From Gemmataceae bacterium (GTDB taxonomy: Bacteria; Planctomycetota; Planctomycetia; Gemmatales; Gemmataceae): a DNA stretch of 6,505 bases. Position 1 is the first letter of the stretch, and each line of letters opens with the position of its first letter. The stretch is taken from the NCBI GenBank assembly GCA_017853285.1, contig JAFMJU010000235.1, positions 1 through 6,505 on the forward strand. Reading direction: 5' to 3'. Below, one piece after another: positions 1-6,217 of this stretch. The translations under genes and the position numbers were made by a program. A model generated the notes under the pieces. The model saw only the letters and a list, made by a program, of their open reading frames with translations, had not been told where the DNA came from and did not search any database.

Positions 1-852
1 TCCACAGAAAACCTGAACCAATACCTGAAGCGCCACAATGTTTTGGGGATGGAAGGATTGGACACCCGCGCCTTGGTCCGCAAGCTTCGCAATCAGGGAT
101 CGATGCGCGGGGTGCTGACAACCAGGAAAGCATCACCGGCCGAATTGGTGGCAAAGGCCCGGGCCATCCCCACCATGACAGGTCAGGATTTGGTGCGGGA
201 GGTCACCCCCAAGCAGTCTTCCCCATGGACCGAAGGATTTACACATCCGCTTGCCAATTACCTGTCAGCCCGGAAAGCCACGCACAAGGTGGTGGCCATC
301 GATTTTGGAATGAAACGGAATATCCCGAAATGCCTCACCCAAGTCGGGTGTTCTGTGACGGTGGTACCCGGAACCAGCACAGCAGAAGAAGTTTTAGCCC
401 TAAAACCTGACGGTATCTTTTTGTCCAACGGTCCGGGGGACCCCGCCGCAGTCACCTACGCGGTTGAGACCATCAAAGGATTGCTTGGCAAGGCGCCCAT
501 TTTTGGCATTTGCCTTGGCCACCAGTTACTTTCCCTTGCCTTGGGCGCCAAAACCTTCAAATTAAAATTCGGTCATCGAGGATCCAATCAGCCGGTGAGG
601 AATGAGTCCACCGGTCGGGTGGAAATCACCTGCCAAAACCATGGTTTCGCGGTGGATCGGGACTCCCTTCCGACCGGAGTGGAGGTCACGCATGTGAACC
701 TCAATGACAACACTGTGGAAGGGATCCGCCACACCGGCAAAAAAGCTTTCAGCGTCCAGTATCACCCGGAGGCCTCCGCCGGTCCCCATGACTCCAGTTA
801 CTTATTTGGTGACTTTGTCGAGTTGATGGAAGGCAGCAGGGCAGCCCGCTAG
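1..852 (+). CDS. carA: Carbamoyl-phosphate synthase small (glutaminase) subunit, 5'-truncated
   Basis: This is the glutamine amidotransferase subunit of cytosolic carbamoyl-phosphate synthetase. It releases ammonia from glutamine and passes it to CarB, feeding pyrimidine and arginine synthesis. The reading frame is open from base 1, so the start lies outside the window. The 283 visible residues begin in the end of the N-terminal CarA domain (GMEGLDTRALVRKLR near residues 16-30). A class I glutaminase domain follows from about residue 97 (VVAIDFGMKRNI). The nucleophile motif GICLGHQ places the catalytic Cys at visible residue 171, and YHPEAS supplies His255 and Glu257. The same residues in E. 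coli CarA are Cys269, His353 and Glu355, a constant offset of 98, so roughly 98 residues are missing upstream. The catalytic triad is intact and no frameshift is seen. carB does not follow; the next gene is convergent. Identification is very secure. Confidence 0.97.
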   Translation, partial: STENLNQYLKRHNVLGMEGLDTRALVRKLRNQGSMRGVLTTRKASPAELVAKARAIPTMTGQDLVREVTPKQSSPWTEGFTHPLANYLSARKATHKVVAIDFGMKRNIPKCLTQVGCSVTVVPGTSTAEEVLALKPDGIFLSNGPGDPAAVTYAVETIKGLLGKAPIFGICLGHQLLSLALGAKTFKLKFGHRGSNQPVRNESTGRVEITCQNHGFAVDRDSLPTGVEVTHVNLNDNTVEGIRHTGKKAFSVQYHPEASAGPHDSSYLFGDFVELMEGSRAAR

Positions 853-865
853 GTTCTAAGCTCGG

Positions 866-923
866 AATTATCCAAAAGTAAGCGCCTGGCAGGGACCTGC
901 CAGGCGCTTACTTTTGGATAATT
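866..923. terminator. Perfect 28-bp inverted repeat, likely bidirectional terminator
   Basis: The arms at 866-893 and 896-923 are exact reverse complements separated by only two bases (GA). The centre of the stem is GC-rich (AGCGCCTGGCAGG), and further out each arm carries an AAAAGTA/TACTTTT block. Either strand therefore reads as a GC stem followed by a short T run. The element sits between the carA stop, 13 bp away, and the stop of the convergent DUF3501 gene, 4 bp away. That is the position expected of a shared bidirectional rho-independent terminator. The stem is unusually long and perfect for a terminator, so a repeated palindromic element acting as one is also possible. Confidence 0.8.
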
Positions 924-927
924 GAAT

Positions 928-1530
928 TCAGGCTGCTTTTTGGAAGGAAGTCAGATCTTCCACCAGACTGGATCTAACGGCATCTGGCAAGGGAGGGCTT
1001 TGCCCCTCGTATCCGCCGGTCCTCAGGCGAAGGCTGACCTGCTCGCGCCCGTCAGCCAGCCACCTTTTTTCCTGTTCATCCAGCCTGAAATGGACCCAAT
1101 GCGCGGTTCCCCAGCACCGATCTTCCGGGCGAGTGCTCAATAAGTTGGCGGATATGGCCCGTTTATCCCCCAACATCAGTTGCAGGTGATCACCCCGCAA
1201 ATCATTCCATGTTGAGGATGCGGGGTCTCCGGGAGGGAGGTGGCTATCCAACAACAGCGCCCCCTGGAGGCCTCCATCCAAGGGCAGGATGCTGTTGTGC
1301 AAATCCAGCTCCTGCCGTTGCAGGTTTTCGTCGTGGATTCGGGCCAGGTGAAGCACATCCTGCACCCGAAACCACAAAGTTTGGCGGTTTTCAAAAACCA
1401 GGACGGCGCGGGTTCCAATTCGGACCTTTCGGTAGGTCTCGATATACCGCAAATGATTCGACAGGTACTCTTTCCTTCGCGCCTGAAATTCGTTTAAGGG
1501 GATGAGATCTTCCAGGGACAGCGGACGCAT
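928..1530 (-). CDS. DUF3501 family protein
   Basis: The product has 200 residues and resembles the DUF3501 family from end to end, at the family's usual length of about 190-200 residues. It opens with MRPLSLEDLIPLNEFQARR, followed by the family's middle block VLVFENRQTLWFRVQDVL, an acidic E-x-D-x-H-N-S-I-L-P stretch, and a C-terminal block containing WVHFRLDEQEKRWL. The biochemical role of this family is unknown. From general knowledge, members often lie beside rubrerythrin and GlpC-like Fe-S oxidoreductase genes, but no such neighbour is visible here. The frame stays open further upstream, to 1881. The ATG at 1530 was chosen because it matches the family's N-terminus and has a good Shine-Dalgarno (AAAGGGG, 1537-1543, six bases before the ATG); longer versions would run into the divergent peptidase gene. 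No signal peptide or membrane segment is seen, so it is probably cytoplasmic. The gene is convergent with carA. Confidence 0.82.
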   Translation of the reverse strand: MRPLSLEDLIPLNEFQARRKEYLSNHLRYIETYRKVRIGTRAVLVFENRQTLWFRVQDVLHLARIHDENLQRQELDLHNSILPLDGGLQGALLLDSHLPPGDPASSTWNDLRGDHLQLMLGDKRAISANLLSTRPEDRCWGTAHWVHFRLDEQEKRWLADGREQVSLRLRTGGYEGQSPPLPDAVRSSLVEDLTSFQKAA

Positions 1531-1798
1531 CGCGCACCCCTTTGCCACAAAACAAAAATCCTTCCTCCCCGCTGGACCGCATATAAGCATTTCAGCTGCA
1601 GAAGGGTAATCCTGAGATTGCACCCCAAGGGGCTTTTCCGGGTCAATGCCAGCCCTGCCTCGTTTCAAGGACTTCGAATTTCGAAACAGCTGCGCTCGTA
1701 TTTTTTGTCCAAATTCGCATAGACTGTTCGGGAGAGTTTCAGAAAGCAGAAAATCAATCGTCATGGCAATCGCTGGCGATTGGGGAGAAAGACTCGCC
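1531..1798. promoter_or_regulatory. Divergent intergenic region between the DUF3501 and S41 peptidase genes
   Basis: These 268 bp separate two divergently transcribed genes, so promoters for both must lie here. I found no convincing -35/-10 pair for either direction. For the + strand, TAGACT at 1720-1725 is a possible -10 but has no good -35 partner. For the - strand, an AT-rich TTATAT close to 1580 is equally weak. Two direct copies of the palindromic hexamer TTCGAA lie one base apart at 1673-1685; they could be an operator or chance. Both genes have clear Shine-Dalgarno sequences at the region's edges. The + strand frame is open through much of this region (ATG at 1646), but its translation does not look like the N-terminus of an S41 peptidase. 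Confidence 0.4.
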
Positions 1799-3139
1799 AT
1801 GGCCCGACGCAACCTCGCCTGGGTACTGGGGATTTTGGGGGTTACGGTGCTGGCTTTCGCGGTGGGCCAATCCGCCCCCACCCGGGACCGCGACCGGGAT
1901 TATGAACTGGTGCGACTGGTGGTGGATGTCCTTCAGGAAGTCCGCACACGGTATGTCCGCGAACTGAGCCCGGATGAGCAGCGGCGCCTCGTTGAGACCA
2001 TGGTCAACGGTGGCCTGGAACGACTGGACCCGCACTCCGCCTTCATCAACCCCGAGGAATACAAGCAGTTCAGCCGCCAGACCAAGGGTATTTTCGGCGG
2101 CGTGGGACTTTCCCTGGGCGTGGATCCGCAAAAAGGCAATGTGCTCACGGTGGTGAGCCCCATAGTGGGTACACCCGCCCACGAGGCTGGCATATTGGCA
2201 GGTGACATCATCCTGAAGGTGGACGGGAAAAGCACCGAAACCCTCGGGATGAACGAGTCGATCGACGCCATCCAAGGGGAGCCCGGAACTCCCGTAACCC
2301 TGACAATTCTCCATGAAGGAGAAAAAGACCCTGTGGACATCACCGTCAAGCGCGCGGTGGTCAAGGTTCCCAGCGTCCTTGGAGACCGCCGATTGCCGGA
2401 CGGGTCTTGGGACTACATGATCGACAAGGAACGGAAGATCGGATACATCCGGCTTTCCACCTTCTCCGAGACGGCGCCTTCCGAGATGAAGGAGGCCCTC
2501 ACCACCCTGAACCAACAGGGAATGACAGGGCTGATCTTGGACCTGCGCGGCAATCCCGGCGGCCTCATACGCGCCGCGGTGGAAATTGCCGACATGTTTC
2601 TGGACCAGGGTCGGATTGTCAGCACCAAGGGGCGGGTCGCCCAGGAGGAAGTTTTCGAGGCCACCGGTCCAGGCACCATCCTCCAACCGGCCCGCGAGCA
2701 CCCCATAACGGTCATTATCAACCGCTATTCAGCCTCCGCAAGCGAAATCCTCGCGGCCGCCCTGCAAGACCATGCCCGCGCGGTGGTGGTGGGCGAGCGC
2801 AGCTTCGGGAAAGGTTCGGTCCAGAATGTCATTGAGATGGAATCCAGGGCAAGCGCCCTGAAATTGACCACCGCCAGCTATTGGCGCCCCAGTGGCAAGA
2901 ACATCCATCGTTTCCCGGACAGCAAGGAAACAGATGACTGGGGGGTGTCACCAGACAAGGGTTACGCGGTGAAATTGGAAGACAAGGAACGAATCAATTA
3001 CCTGCGTTGGCGCAACGACCGGGATGTGGTCCGCAAGGCGGACCAACCCGCCCGTAAGCCGGTCCTGCCTGATTTCAAGGACACCGTTCTGGAAAAGGCA
3101 TTGGAGACCACGCGCGCCAAGCTTCAAGCCCATGGCTGA
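1799..3139 (+). CDS. S41 family C-terminal processing peptidase (CtpA/Prc type) with PDZ domain
   Basis: This is a serine protease of the carboxyl-terminal processing family, which trims or degrades envelope proteins. From the ATG at 1799 the product has 446 residues. It starts with MARRN and a hydrophobic segment (about residues 6-23), a signal peptide or membrane anchor that places the enzyme outside the cytoplasmic membrane. A helical N-terminal region follows (about 35-95, with GLERLDPHSAFINPEE). The PDZ domain spans about 96-180 (KGIFGGVGLSLG, then AGILAGDIILKVDG) and the S41 core about 205-370. The Ser/Lys dyad is intact: Ser313 in SASASEIL and Lys338 in SFGKGSVQ, 25 residues apart as in the family. 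LILDLRGNPGG is also typical. The start is supported by GGAGAAAG (1784-1791), seven bases before the ATG. In-frame ATGs at 1646 and 1763 are alternatives, with 1763 the more credible. It is the first gene of an overlapping three-gene run. Confidence 0.93.
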   Translation: MARRNLAWVLGILGVTVLAFAVGQSAPTRDRDRDYELVRLVVDVLQEVRTRYVRELSPDEQRRLVETMVNGGLERLDPHSAFINPEEYKQFSRQTKGIFGGVGLSLGVDPQKGNVLTVVSPIVGTPAHEAGILAGDIILKVDGKSTETLGMNESIDAIQGEPGTPVTLTILHEGEKDPVDITVKRAVVKVPSVLGDRRLPDGSWDYMIDKERKIGYIRLSTFSETAPSEMKEALTTLNQQGMTGLILDLRGNPGGLIRAAVEIADMFLDQGRIVSTKGRVAQEEVFEATGPGTILQPAREHPITVIINRYSASASEILAAALQDHARAVVVGERSFGKGSVQNVIEMESRASALKLTTASYWRPSGKNIHRFPDSKETDDWGVSPDKGYAVKLEDKERINYLRWRNDRDVVRKADQPARKPVLPDFKDTVLEKALETTRAKLQAHG

Positions 3140-3872
3140 CACCAACTCGCCACCACCATCAAGCCAACAGCCGGCAATCCCCGAGGGGGTTTCCGGCTGG
3201 GTTCTCTTTGAGGACAACCACTGCCTGGCCTTCAACAAGCCGGCAGGCGTGCTCACCCAGGGAGTTCCGGAAGGATTACCGGCCCTGGAACATATCGCGC
3301 GCGATTACCTGCGCAGCCATTACGAGAAAAAAGGGCGGGTTTACCTGGGGATTCCCCACCGCCTGGACCGCCCGGTCTCCGGTGTGATACTTTTTGCCCG
3401 CAGTTCGAAGGCCGCAGCCCGGCTGGCAGAGCAATTCCGGGATCGACAGGTCACCAAAATCTATCACGCCTGGCTCTCCCACCCGCCGACCATCGAGCTG
3501 CCAGAGGAGGAGATCTGGACTGATTTCATCCGCAAGGTGCCGGACGAATCACGCGGGGAAAGCTGCGGGGAAAATACCCCCGGGGCCAAGCAAGCCGTGA
3601 CCCACATGAAAGTGCTGCTGCGCCTTCCTGGGCGTACCCTCACGGAATTGAAACCCGAAACAGGCAGGATGCACCAGCTCCGGATCCAGGCCTCCCTGCG
3701 AGGAACTCCCATCGTGGGGGACACCCTGTACGGGGGCATACCCATGGAAGAACATGGAAGTGCGCCGGTGATTGCCTTGCACGCAAGGTCGCTAACTTTC
3801 CTTCATCCCATCCGGTACGGTCCAATCACCCTGACCGCCCCTTATCCGCCCCACTTCCCACCGCCGGCATGA
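3132..3872 (+). CDS. RluA family RNA pseudouridine synthase
   Basis: This cytoplasmic enzyme converts specific uridines in rRNA or tRNA to pseudouridine; the target cannot be read from the sequence. The 246-residue product begins with a short Pro/Ser-rich tail and then enters the catalytic domain at WVLFEDNHCLAFNKPAGVLT (about residues 23-42). The catalytic motif HRLDRPVSGVILFARS places the catalytic Asp at residue 79. The conserved C-terminal block is TGRMHQLRIQASLRGTPIVGDTLYGG (from residue 177), written here as a family signature. No S4 RNA-binding domain precedes the catalytic domain, so this is a short, S4-less form. The ATG at 3132 overlaps the last 8 nt of the peptidase gene and gives a sensible N-terminus. 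An in-frame start at 3024 would overlap the peptidase by more than 100 bp and is rejected. No clear Shine-Dalgarno is seen, so translation is probably coupled to the upstream gene. Confidence 0.93.
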   Translation: MADTNSPPPSSQQPAIPEGVSGWVLFEDNHCLAFNKPAGVLTQGVPEGLPALEHIARDYLRSHYEKKGRVYLGIPHRLDRPVSGVILFARSSKAAARLAEQFRDRQVTKIYHAWLSHPPTIELPEEEIWTDFIRKVPDESRGESCGENTPGAKQAVTHMKVLLRLPGRTLTELKPETGRMHQLRIQASLRGTPIVGDTLYGGIPMEEHGSAPVIALHARSLTFLHPIRYGPITLTAPYPPHFPPPA

Positions 3873-4600
3873 ACCAGTTCTCCAAATCCTTGCAAATCAT
3901 CCCGGTACTGGATCTGCTGGGAGGTCAAGCCGTCCATGCGGTGCGGGGCAACCGGGCAAACTATCAACCCCTGACAGGCAAATATGCACCCTCACCAGAT
4001 CCTGATGCAATCCTTAGGGCCCTGGAATCCCTGGTTCCCACCCGCGTGGCCTATGTGGCTGATCTGGATGCCATCCAAGGAAATGGAAACAACCTCCAAC
4101 TGTTGCAATGCTCCCTCCAACGAGGCTGGACCATTTGGCTGGACTCGGGCCTTCGGGATGAAATCCCCGCCTCCTTGCCCCCGAAATTTGTTCCCATTGT
4201 CGGTACTGAAACCGTTCGGTCGCCCGCTGCCCTAAAGAAAATCCTTTCCTGCAGGGTAGATTGCATGGTCAGCGTGGATCTTAGGGAAGGCGCACCTATC
4301 CATGCGCCAGGCTGCCAATGGCCGGCAGAATCGGCGTTTCAGCTTGCGACCAGGGTTGTTGGTTTGGGTGCCCAAAGGTTGATTTTGCTTGATTTGGCGG
4401 TGGTGGGAAGTTCGGAGGGGCCTGCCCATCTGGAACTGGCCAGGGAAATCCGGAAAGCATTTCCCCAAGTGGATCTTTATCTGGGCGGAGGAATACGTGG
4501 CACCACTGACCTTATGGCTTGTCAGCAGGCAGGAGTAACCGGAGTGTTGGTTGCAACAGCCCTGCAGTCCGGCACACTCACCTCCTGGATAACAGGCTGA
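3869..4600 (+). CDS. HisA-like (proFAR isomerase-related, COG1411-type) TIM-barrel protein
   Basis: The 243-residue product has the (beta/alpha)8 layout of HisA/HisF proteins. The first strand reads IIPVLDLLGGQAVHAVRG (Asp15, matching the catalytic Asp of HisA). It is followed by YVADLDAIQGN (Asp65, Asp67), VSVDLREG (Asp137, near the second catalytic Asp of HisA) and the phosphate-binding loop LGGGIRG (205-211). A second phosphate loop is probable in GVLVATAL near the C-terminus. The wording of these motifs, especially DLLGGQ and DLDAIQGN, fits the 'related to proFAR isomerase' family better than true HisA. From general knowledge, that family occurs in methanogens, methylotrophs and planctomycetes, often with tetrahydromethanopterin or one-carbon genes, and its reaction is not firmly known. 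No histidine-biosynthesis gene is adjacent, which also argues against HisA. The ATG overlaps the pseudouridine synthase stop as ATGA. No strong ribosome-binding site is present, implying translational coupling. Confidence 0.85.
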   Translation: MNQFSKSLQIIPVLDLLGGQAVHAVRGNRANYQPLTGKYAPSPDPDAILRALESLVPTRVAYVADLDAIQGNGNNLQLLQCSLQRGWTIWLDSGLRDEIPASLPPKFVPIVGTETVRSPAALKKILSCRVDCMVSVDLREGAPIHAPGCQWPAESAFQLATRVVGLGAQRLILLDLAVVGSSEGPAHLELAREIRKAFPQVDLYLGGGIRGTTDLMACQQAGVTGVLVATALQSGTLTSWITG

Positions 4601-4601
4601 A

Positions 4602-4631
4602 ACAAAACACCCCCGGCAACTTGCCGAGGGT
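4602..4631 (-). terminator. Rho-independent terminator of the lipoprotein gene
   Basis: The 11-bp arms at 4609-4619 and 4621-4631 pair with a single mismatch around the sequence GGCAACTTGCC. On the - strand the hairpin is followed immediately by GTTTTGTT, giving the usual stem plus T-tract arrangement 40 bp after the lipoprotein stop. On the + strand no T run follows, so it is less suited to ending the HisA-like gene. A second small hairpin (6-bp arms at 4640-4645 and 4652-4657) lies in the same gap and may assist termination in either direction. Confidence 0.75.
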
Positions 4632-4671
4632 GATCTCTGTGGGAAACCTTGTTCCCAACTTATTCTGCCTT

Positions 4672-5523
4672 TCACCTGTTCGGGTTGGGTGATGGAGCGG
4701 CCGGAATGCTGAGGGGTGAATTTTGCATGGTCGGACTTCCCGGGGGAGGTGGCAATTGAGCACCACCAATCGGCAGCGGCGAAACCGCCGGACCACTGAC
4801 ATTGGGCGGAGGGTTTGGATTCACCACCGGGGCGGGAGGCGCAACCGGTGTGTGTACCGGGACATCAGCCGGGGGTGGAGGGACGGGTAAATCACCTCCA
4901 GACGGTGCGGCAGGAATGGAGGCCGGGGCTGGTAAGGAAACCGGCAAGGAGTTGGGAGCAGGAGGGGGAACCAGATCGGCAGCCCCCAACGGGCTAGGCT
5001 GCCCCGCAGGCGACTCAGTTTCTTTTGTTATGGATGCCATATTTCCCGGGGCATCCATTTCCCTGGTAGCAGGGACGCTGGCTCCAATGGGAGCGACGCC
5101 ATTTAATTTGGGCAAAGGCAATTGGCTTGCCGTGGTGCTGGCAGATCCCTGCGCGGTGGGAGGAGGAACAATGGGCCGGCTTCCGCCAGCGTTGGCCGAT
5201 TGAAAACCGGTTGACTGACCTCGGCCAGCGGCCTGGGTCACCCCGGAGACTCCACTTGCCTGGGCACCGGTCCTTTGGATTCCTGAAGGAGGGGAAAAGG
5301 CGTTTCCCGAGCCGTCCTCGGCAGAGGCGATCTCACTTGGAGATTTCTTGGCCGCGCCTGCGGTGTCACTTGGTTTGACCTGCCACATGGGTGGTGGACT
5401 GGCTGGGCCGCTGTTTTTAGCCAGAAAACCATTGCCACTTTGGCAGCCGGTCAATCCAAAACCCGCCCCAAATGTCATCGCGACCAGGCAGGTTCTTCGC
5501 CAAGTTTTCCGGTTCGAGCGCAT
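4672..5523 (-). CDS. Predicted proline-rich lipoprotein of unknown function
   Basis: The 283-residue product starts with a lipoprotein signal peptide: basic MRSNRKTWRR, a hydrophobic stretch, then the lipobox LTGC with the acylated Cys at residue 27. Gln follows at +2, which in the E. coli rule would favour outer-membrane sorting. The rest is low-complexity, rich in Pro, Ala, Gly and Ser, with no recognisable catalytic domain. The last 100 residues (184-283) are especially proline-rich, with PPPP runs and repeated AP, PAP and NPNPPP units. No cysteine occurs after Cys27. Such a chain is probably extended and disordered, perhaps a spacer through the cell envelope; that is inference. The ATG at 5523 was chosen over the in-frame one at 5550 because AGGGGG (5530-5535) lies six bases upstream and the signal peptide then has normal length. 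The opposite strand also has a Gly-rich open frame, which is a shadow. The gene appears to be transcribed alone. Confidence 0.8.
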   Translation of the reverse strand: MRSNRKTWRRTCLVAMTFGAGFGLTGCQSGNGFLAKNSGPASPPPMWQVKPSDTAGAAKKSPSEIASAEDGSGNAFSPPSGIQRTGAQASGVSGVTQAAGRGQSTGFQSANAGGSRPIVPPPTAQGSASTTASQLPLPKLNGVAPIGASVPATREMDAPGNMASITKETESPAGQPSPLGAADLVPPPAPNSLPVSLPAPASIPAAPSGGDLPVPPPPADVPVHTPVAPPAPVVNPNPPPNVSGPAVSPLPIGGAQLPPPPGSPTMQNSPLSIPAAPSPNPNR

Positions 5524-5601
5524 CCTGCACCCCCTGAAACCATCCGGCATTGTTGCCGTTTCTCCGTGGATTACAGCCTGGAGAAACCTTCCGGTCGGGG
5601 C

Positions 5602-5629
5602 ATTAACCGAACCGTTGATTTCAAATCAA
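5602..5629 (-). promoter_or_regulatory. Candidate promoter of the lipoprotein gene, overlapped by an inverted repeat
   Basis: On the - strand, TTGATT (5629-5624) is a 4/6 match to a sigma-70 -35 box. Sixteen bases later GTTAAT (5607-5602) is a 4/6 match to a -10 box. Transcription would start near 5595, leaving a leader of about 70 nt before the lipoprotein ATG. The -35 box lies inside a 7-bp inverted repeat with one central base (5615-5629, TTGATTT/AAATCAA), which could be an operator. Neither box is strong and planctomycete promoter consensus is poorly defined, so this is tentative. Confidence 0.3.
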
Positions 5630-5668
5630 GCCTGGTTATCCCTTGGCGAACAACCGGAACCCGGAAAA

Positions 5669-5785
5669 TCAGGATTCCATCTGGGCCGGTTTGTTTTTTG
5701 CAAAAAAACCTGGCTTACTATCCTCAGGCGCCGGTTTTTTGTCCCCACTGTCACCAGCTATTTCGGTGATTCCGGGCACCGCCAT
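5669..5785 (-). CDS. Possible small ORF, 38 residues, hypothetical
   Basis: An ATG at 5785 is preceded by a GGGGG stretch at Shine-Dalgarno distance and opens a frame of 38 codons ending in TGA at 5669. The product begins MAVPGITEIAGDSGDKK and is charged and polar, with a Lys/Pro-rich C-terminus containing GFFAKNKPAQ. It has no membrane segment or signal peptide. A similar string, GFLAKNSGPA, occurs just after the lipid-attachment Cys of the lipoprotein encoded downstream on the same strand. This could mean a local duplication, a related small gene or chance. A TTG at 5851 would extend the frame to 60 codons, but the added residues look non-coding. I do not recognise a family, and the frame may simply be random. 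Confidence 0.22.
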   Translation of the reverse strand: MAVPGITEIAGDSGDKKPAPEDSKPGFFAKNKPAQMES

Positions 5786-6217
5786 CAGCGCCCCCGGCTC
5801 GCTGGAATTGTAATAACTTGGTCCTATGTGAAGGCTACAGCACCCTGACAAACCCTAAGCTGCCGCAAACGGCAACAGGACAACCAAAATTCTTCCTGCA
5901 TTTTTATTATCTGGCATGGACACACCCCCCGAGTGTCAAACGAACTGGCAACCGACCAAAGCCGGCTAAACTCGGGGAAAACAAACGCGATTCATCAGAA
6001 AGTCTCATGGAAGCACCCATTTCTGAGCTCTCCAGAAACCCATGTGCCGAAAGTTTTCAGCCTCACCCCCCGGCTTGGCTTTAGACTCTCGACCTTTCCC
6101 CCGAGGCCTGATCCCGATGGCTCTCCTTGCGATCTTGCAATCGGTCCATAGTTGGCCCGAATCGACGCCGAGCAAATTCACCGGAAGGGGTGGGTTAATA
6201 AACAGCGAGAGGAAAAA
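5786..6217. other. Intergenic region without a convincing gene
   Basis: These 432 bp lie between the end of the rhomboid gene and the possible small ORF, upstream of the lipoprotein gene. Open frames on both strands are short and their translations have no domain-like character. No tRNA fold or clear terminator was found. The most notable structure is an 8-bp inverted repeat (5927-5934 and 5970-5977) enclosing 35 bases, with a perfect TTGACA hexamer on the - strand (5939-5934) at its edge. The nearest AT-rich hexamer (5911-5906) is 22 bases beyond it, too far for a normal promoter. A small 5-bp stem with a CAAA loop lies at 5861-5874. None of these is strong enough to name. Confidence 0.5.

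Noticed and set aside
1531..1881. N-terminal extension of the DUF3501 frame up to 1881.
   Set aside because: The extension would overlap the 5' end of the divergent peptidase gene. It lacks DUF3501 similarity, while the internal ATG at 1530 has a good ribosome-binding site.
1754..2701. A 315-residue open frame on the - strand.
   Set aside because: It lies wholly antisense to the S41 peptidase gene, whose domains and catalytic residues are intact. High GC content leaves long shadow frames, and its translation has no recognisable motif.
4802..5203. A + strand Gly-rich frame of 133 residues resembling PE_PGRS-like or structural Gly-rich proteins.
   Set aside because: It is the antisense of the proline-rich lipoprotein gene: Pro codons (CCN) read as Gly (GGN) on the other strand. 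The - strand frame has a Shine-Dalgarno, signal peptide and lipobox; the + strand frame has none.
5686..5715. An imperfect inverted repeat with T and A runs that might be a terminator.
   Set aside because: The stem has several mismatches and its centre is only T/A runs, so the hairpin would be weak. It also falls inside the possible small ORF and not directly after any firm gene.
5818..6151. Two overlapping + strand frames of 88 and 72 residues in the intergenic region.
   Set aside because: Neither has a good ribosome-binding site, domain-like composition or recognisable motif; two overlapping random frames are expected in this base composition.
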